Notes under the pieces: generated by a model
Told to the model about the DNA's origin: nothing
What the model saw: only the letters and a program-made list of their open reading frames with translations
Databases searched by the model: none
Program-made: the position numbers and the translations under genes
Source: Escarpia spicata
Taxonomy: Eukaryota > Annelida > Polychaeta > Sabellida > Siboglinidae
Length of the DNA: 64,000 nt
Assembly: GCA_963995525.1 (NCBI GenBank)
Contig: OZ023209.1
Span: forward strand, 11,018,152 to 11,082,151
Direction of reading: 5' to 3'
Part shown: positions 60,436 to 64,000 of the stretch, piece after piece
How the letters are laid out: the number at the start of each line of letters is the position of its first letter
Position numbering within the stretch: position 1 is the first letter of the stretch

Positions 60436-60900
60436 TCTATGATGTAAGCATTTTGACTTGTTAACTATTTTTCAGATTCAGACTGTTTATTACCAAGTAG
60501 CATTTGAAATATACGAGGAATTCTTGGCGTTGTGGCGTCAACATACATGCACGCTTGTCTCCCCTGCCCCCCATCATGCACACGCAAAATATACAATTAT
60601 AAGCTAAAACTAGTATAAATTTAAACTAAGGCCAACTGCCAACATATTTTAAGACAGTCGTACATCTATTGACATAAAGTGAACTTGATAACATAATAGT
60701 AATACAGTCTGAACGTTACGTAAAAAGTTAAAAAGTATACATGTAGTTAAATAAATAATAAATAAATTAGCTAACGATATAAAAAACTAAGATGACAGTT
60801 AAAAACTATGTACATACATGTAGTCAAGTTAATAAATAATAAATAAATAACTAATACAAATAAATAAATAACTAAACAAATAATAAATAAATAATTTAGC
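60436..60900. other. AT-rich spacer with TAAATAAA repeats
   Basis: TAAATAAATAA-type repeats at about 60740-60900 probably form the 3' tail of the minus-strand LINE that follows. No gene. Confidence 0.5.
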
Positions 60901-63500
60901 ATGGCGATATATAATCTAAACCGACTGAAAACAGTATCATGGCATCTCGCGGTTCAAGTGACTCACAGCCTGCGGATAAAAACTATTTATAAATCTAGTT
61001 GTCCTTGTCTTAATACTTCTATAGCGCTTGCTAGAGGGAAGAAGTTCAAAGAGATGGTTGGCTGGGTGGGTAGTATCCCGTACAATGCTCTTGGATTTTC
61101 GCGCACAGCGAGCATGGTAAATATATTCAATGGATGGCAACTCGCGCCCAATGATTCTAGATGTGCCCTTCACGATAACTTCTAGCCGTTGTTTCTCCTC
61201 CTGACTGGCGCGGCCAAACCACACTACAATCGAGAAAGTGAGGATACTTTCAATGATTGCGCGGTAGAATCGTTCCTCCTGAGCAATGCCGAATCTCCTG
61301 AGTTGCCTCAAGACGAACAGGCGTTTTTTGTAATGCACAGTATGTTTGTGCACCAGCTGAGATCGTTTGAAATTGTTGTTCCAGTTAATCTAAAAGATTA
61401 AACCTGCTCGACCTCAACGCCATTTATCGAAAGAGGGTAGATGGGAGTCTTCTTTTTACGAAAATCAACAATCATTTCTTTAGTCTTTAAAACGTTCAAT
61501 TCGAGATTGTTATCCGCACACCAGCCAACCATTCTCTGAACTTCCTTCCTGTATGGCATCTCATTCGCATTCTCAATGCAGCCCTCCACAGTAGTGTCAT
61601 CGGAAAACTTTATCACACGATTGGTCCACGGAGACACAGTAATTTATGAAGATAGTAAACAGGAAGGGGGATAGCACACAACCTTGTGGGGCACCTGTAT
61701 TTAGGATAAGAGGTCTGGAGATAGAGTTGTTGACTCTGATAGATTGAGGCCTGTGAAGAAGAAAGTTAAGGACCCAGTGACACATGGCAGGATGTACATT
61801 CAACAATGAAAGTTTATCGAACAGCTTGAATGGGATGATAGTGTTAAATTCTGAGCTGAAGTCAATGAACAGGATCCTGGCATAGGTTCCTAGCCTCTCT
61901 AGGTGCTTCAGAATGTGATGCAGACCTAAAGCTACCGCATCGTCTACTGATCTGTTTGCTTGATATGCAAGTTGGTGCGAGTCCAGGAGGCCGTCGGTTA
62001 CCGACTTCAGATACTTGAGTACTATGCGCACGAACACTTTCATGGCGACTGAGGTCAGTGCCACTGGACGGTAGTCGTTCAACCCGGTGATGTTGGACTT
62101 CTTGGGAATGGGTATGATAGTGGAAGTTTTGAAGCAGACTGGAACTCTGCATTGCTGGAGAGAGGAGCTGTAGATGTCCGTAAACACCGCAGAGAGTTGG
62201 TCGGCGCAGTTTTTCAGGGTAGATGTGGACCCGAAGCCTTCCGCGTGCTGTGTCTCCTGAACAGTTTCCTCACCTCAGTTTCGTAGACTATAAAGGGCGG
62301 AGACAGAGAGGTACCTGCTGGAAGTGGGCGCTGCTCTGGTGAATAGTTAAGCTTGTCAAATCTGCTGTAAAAGTCGTTGAGCTGATCAGGGAATGAGGGG
62401 TCACTGCTGTTGGTGGCCGCTGCATGTTCCTTGTACTGCGTAATTTGCCGCAGGCCATTCCAGACAGATCTGATGTTGTTGGAAGCGAACTGATCCTCAA
62501 GTTTGTGTTTGTATATGAATTTGGCCTTCTTGACCGCCTTCTGCGCCTCGCACTTAGCTCTCCTGAATTCTTCCCTGCTGCCACTGTTGAACGCCGCGTT
62601 CTTCGCCGCCAGTTTCTGCTTAATATCCCTGGTGAACCAAGGTTTATCGTTGCCATACAGGGTGACAGTCTCTGTGTCCGTGCACAGCTCCTCACACCAG
62701 TTGATGTAGGATGTCACGGTGTCAGCGTACACGTCTAGGTCAGGACATGCCTCTTTAAACATGTCCCAATCTGTGCACTCCAGGCATCCACGAAGAGCTG
62801 CAGTCGACTCGTCCGTCCGCTTCTTGACAGTCTTCTTTGATGGCTTCAAAGTTTTCAGTTTCTGTCGGTACGTGGGGATGAGGACGACCGTTGCGTGATC
62901 GGACTCTCCAAGGGGAGCCCTGGTGGTGGCACGGTACGCATCCTTAAAGACTGTGTAGCAGTGATCCAGGACCTTGCTATTGCGTGTGGCACAGTCTACG
63001 TGCTGCTTGTACCTGGGCAGTACCTTCTTCAAATTTGTGTGATTAAAGTCACCCAGAATGATGACTACGCTGTCAGGATAGGTCGATTCTGCTGCCATCA
63101 ACTGAGCAGCCAAATGGCTGACTGCCTTGATAGCACTGGCATCAGGGGGGATGTAAACACCCAACAGCACGACCGAAGAGAACTCTCTCGGGGAATAGAA
63201 CGGCTTGCAATTGATAGTTTCCAGTTTACGAGAACACGAAGAAAAGACAAGCTGAGTGCCATTACACCACCGCTGATTCACAAGAAAGCACACCCCACCA
63301 CCCCACTGCTTGTCCGTCAGTTCGCTCGATTGGTCCGCTCTAAACAGAGCATGACCAATGGGTGTCACTGCCGCGTCAGGGGTCGTGGCATCTAACCACG
63401 TTTCCGTAAAACACAGTATAGAGACTTGCATGCAAGGTTCAGTCAGGTGACTTTGCTGGATGAGGTTCGCGTTGACGATGCTTCTTTTGAATGATGCCAC
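60901..63500 (-). mobile_element. LINE ORF2, nearly complete, minus strand
   Basis: The frame 63500-62214 is an intact 428-codon endonuclease part: VSILCFTETWLDATTPDAAV, GGGVCFLVNQRWCNGTQLV, LLGVYIPPDASAIKAVSHLA, VIILGDFNHTNLKKVLPRYK and GESDHATVVLIPTY, then the linker DKPWFTRDIKQKLAAKNAAF. After a frameshift near 62215, the reverse transcriptase (62187-61600) has [60 protein letters not shown] and [21 protein letters not shown] second shift leads to [16 protein letters not shown] (the F-x-DD catalytic block) and NLELNVLKTKEMIVDFRKKK. A further shift gives the C-terminus LTFSIVVWFGRASQEEKQRL and HPANHLFELLPSSKRYRSIK. The domain sequence resembles elements also abundant in fish. Only three or four frameshifts suggest relatively recent activity. 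Confidence 0.88.
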
Positions 63501-63958
63501 TGCTCTAAGTGGATCGTTTTAGTGACACACGATTGATATTTTAGTATACATTAGAATCGCATACGCGTTCCATTCGTTTTCAAAATCTGAGCTAGTTTAT
63601 ACTATGTACAGACTTTCAAATTAAAACATTGTGCGAATTATCCATAAATATGTAAATTTACGCTCATCGAGGCTTTGCGGTTGTGACTGTTGGCTTGTAT
63701 ATAGCGACGCCATGTGGACACTTTGTTTTTTTAAGCTCATACGGTGCGGCTCTTTGGTATAGGTAATTACTTTGTAAATATAGGCCTACGTTTACTCGCT
63801 TGTTCCACATTGTGCACAGTGTTGATCTTACACGAACACACGTACATGTATGGGGTGTGCATCTTTCTTCAAAGCCCTCCTGTTGAATGTTTAGCGTAGC
63901 CGCAACTTTAACGGATTAATTAGTTTTACTTATTTTAATAGAGGCCACACGATGGCGC
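63501..63958. other. Unassigned spacer
   Basis: No gene recognised. An ACGATGGCGCC block near 63951 weakly resembles CTCF/YY1 sites. Confidence 0.3.
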
Positions 63959-63962
63959 CACC

Positions 63963-64000
63963 CATAACATAACATAACATAACATAACATAACATAACAT
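63963..64000. repeat. (CATAA)n pentanucleotide repeat at window end
   Basis: Seven or more ATAAC units running off the window edge. It is not a telomere-type repeat. Confidence 0.95.

Noticed and set aside
63963..64000. Telomeric repeat at the window end
   Set aside because: The unit is CATAA, not a TTAGGG-type telomere repeat.

Overview
The window is animal nuclear DNA. Genes are interrupted by GT-AG introns, there are TATA-box promoters and AATAAA poly(A) signals, and most of the sequence is non-LTR retrotransposon debris, microsatellites, minisatellites and one very large satellite. The secreted i-type (destabilase-type) lysozyme-like genes and the retrotransposon types suggest a lophotrochozoan, most likely a mollusc; the species cannot be told from the sequence.

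The only host genes I can build with confidence belong to one small family of secreted, cysteine-rich i-type lysozyme-like proteins. Two copies have complete open reading frames: gene A (minus strand, coding exons 12375-14287, 138 aa) and gene B (plus strand, coding exons 30187-32180, 130 aa). Both have a non-coding first exon behind a TATA box, then four coding exons whose first three are 64, 35 and 94 nt with identical phases. By motif alignment neither copy keeps the glutamate or aspartate used for catalysis in this family, so they look like non-catalytic relatives. Around them are broken copies: a truncated copy at 10.4-11.9 kb with a retrotransposon in its 5' UTR, a pseudogene at 57.7-60.4 kb, isolated exon-3 relics at 18.9 kb and 32.9 kb, and several orphan promoter copies. 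One divergent promoter unit is present twice in opposite orientation (27.35-30.03 kb and 55.75-57.78 kb).

Layout: 0.45-2.2 kb, remnants of an OTU-like protein with a Pro/Ser/Thr repeat and a pogo-like transposase tail; 2.86-6.36 kb, RTE-like LINE (minus); 7.0-16.0 kb, lysozyme-like loci and duplicated flanks; 16.4-18.7 kb, second LINE (minus); 18.7-20.0 kb, lysozyme relics and a 39-bp minisatellite; 20.9-21.9 kb, frameshifted zinc-binding-like ORF; 22.06-22.2 kb, fold-back element; 24.7-27.2 kb, decayed LINE (plus); 27.35-33.05 kb, gene B locus plus a relic exon; 35.3-38.8 kb, LINE (plus); 39.2-41.65 kb, LINE (minus); 42.54-42.76 kb, a compact block of regulatory-looking motifs; 42.77-53.3 kb, a 10.5-kb satellite with a 26-bp unit and higher-order structure; 53.3-54.42 kb, a GTGA array; 55.75-60.43 kb, orphan promoter and lysozyme-like pseudogene C; 60.9-63.5 kb, LINE (minus); the window ends in a short CATAA repeat.

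The picture is a rapidly rearranging innate-immunity or digestive gene cluster that expands by tandem and inverted duplication and decays through retrotransposon insertion, repeat expansion and point mutation.
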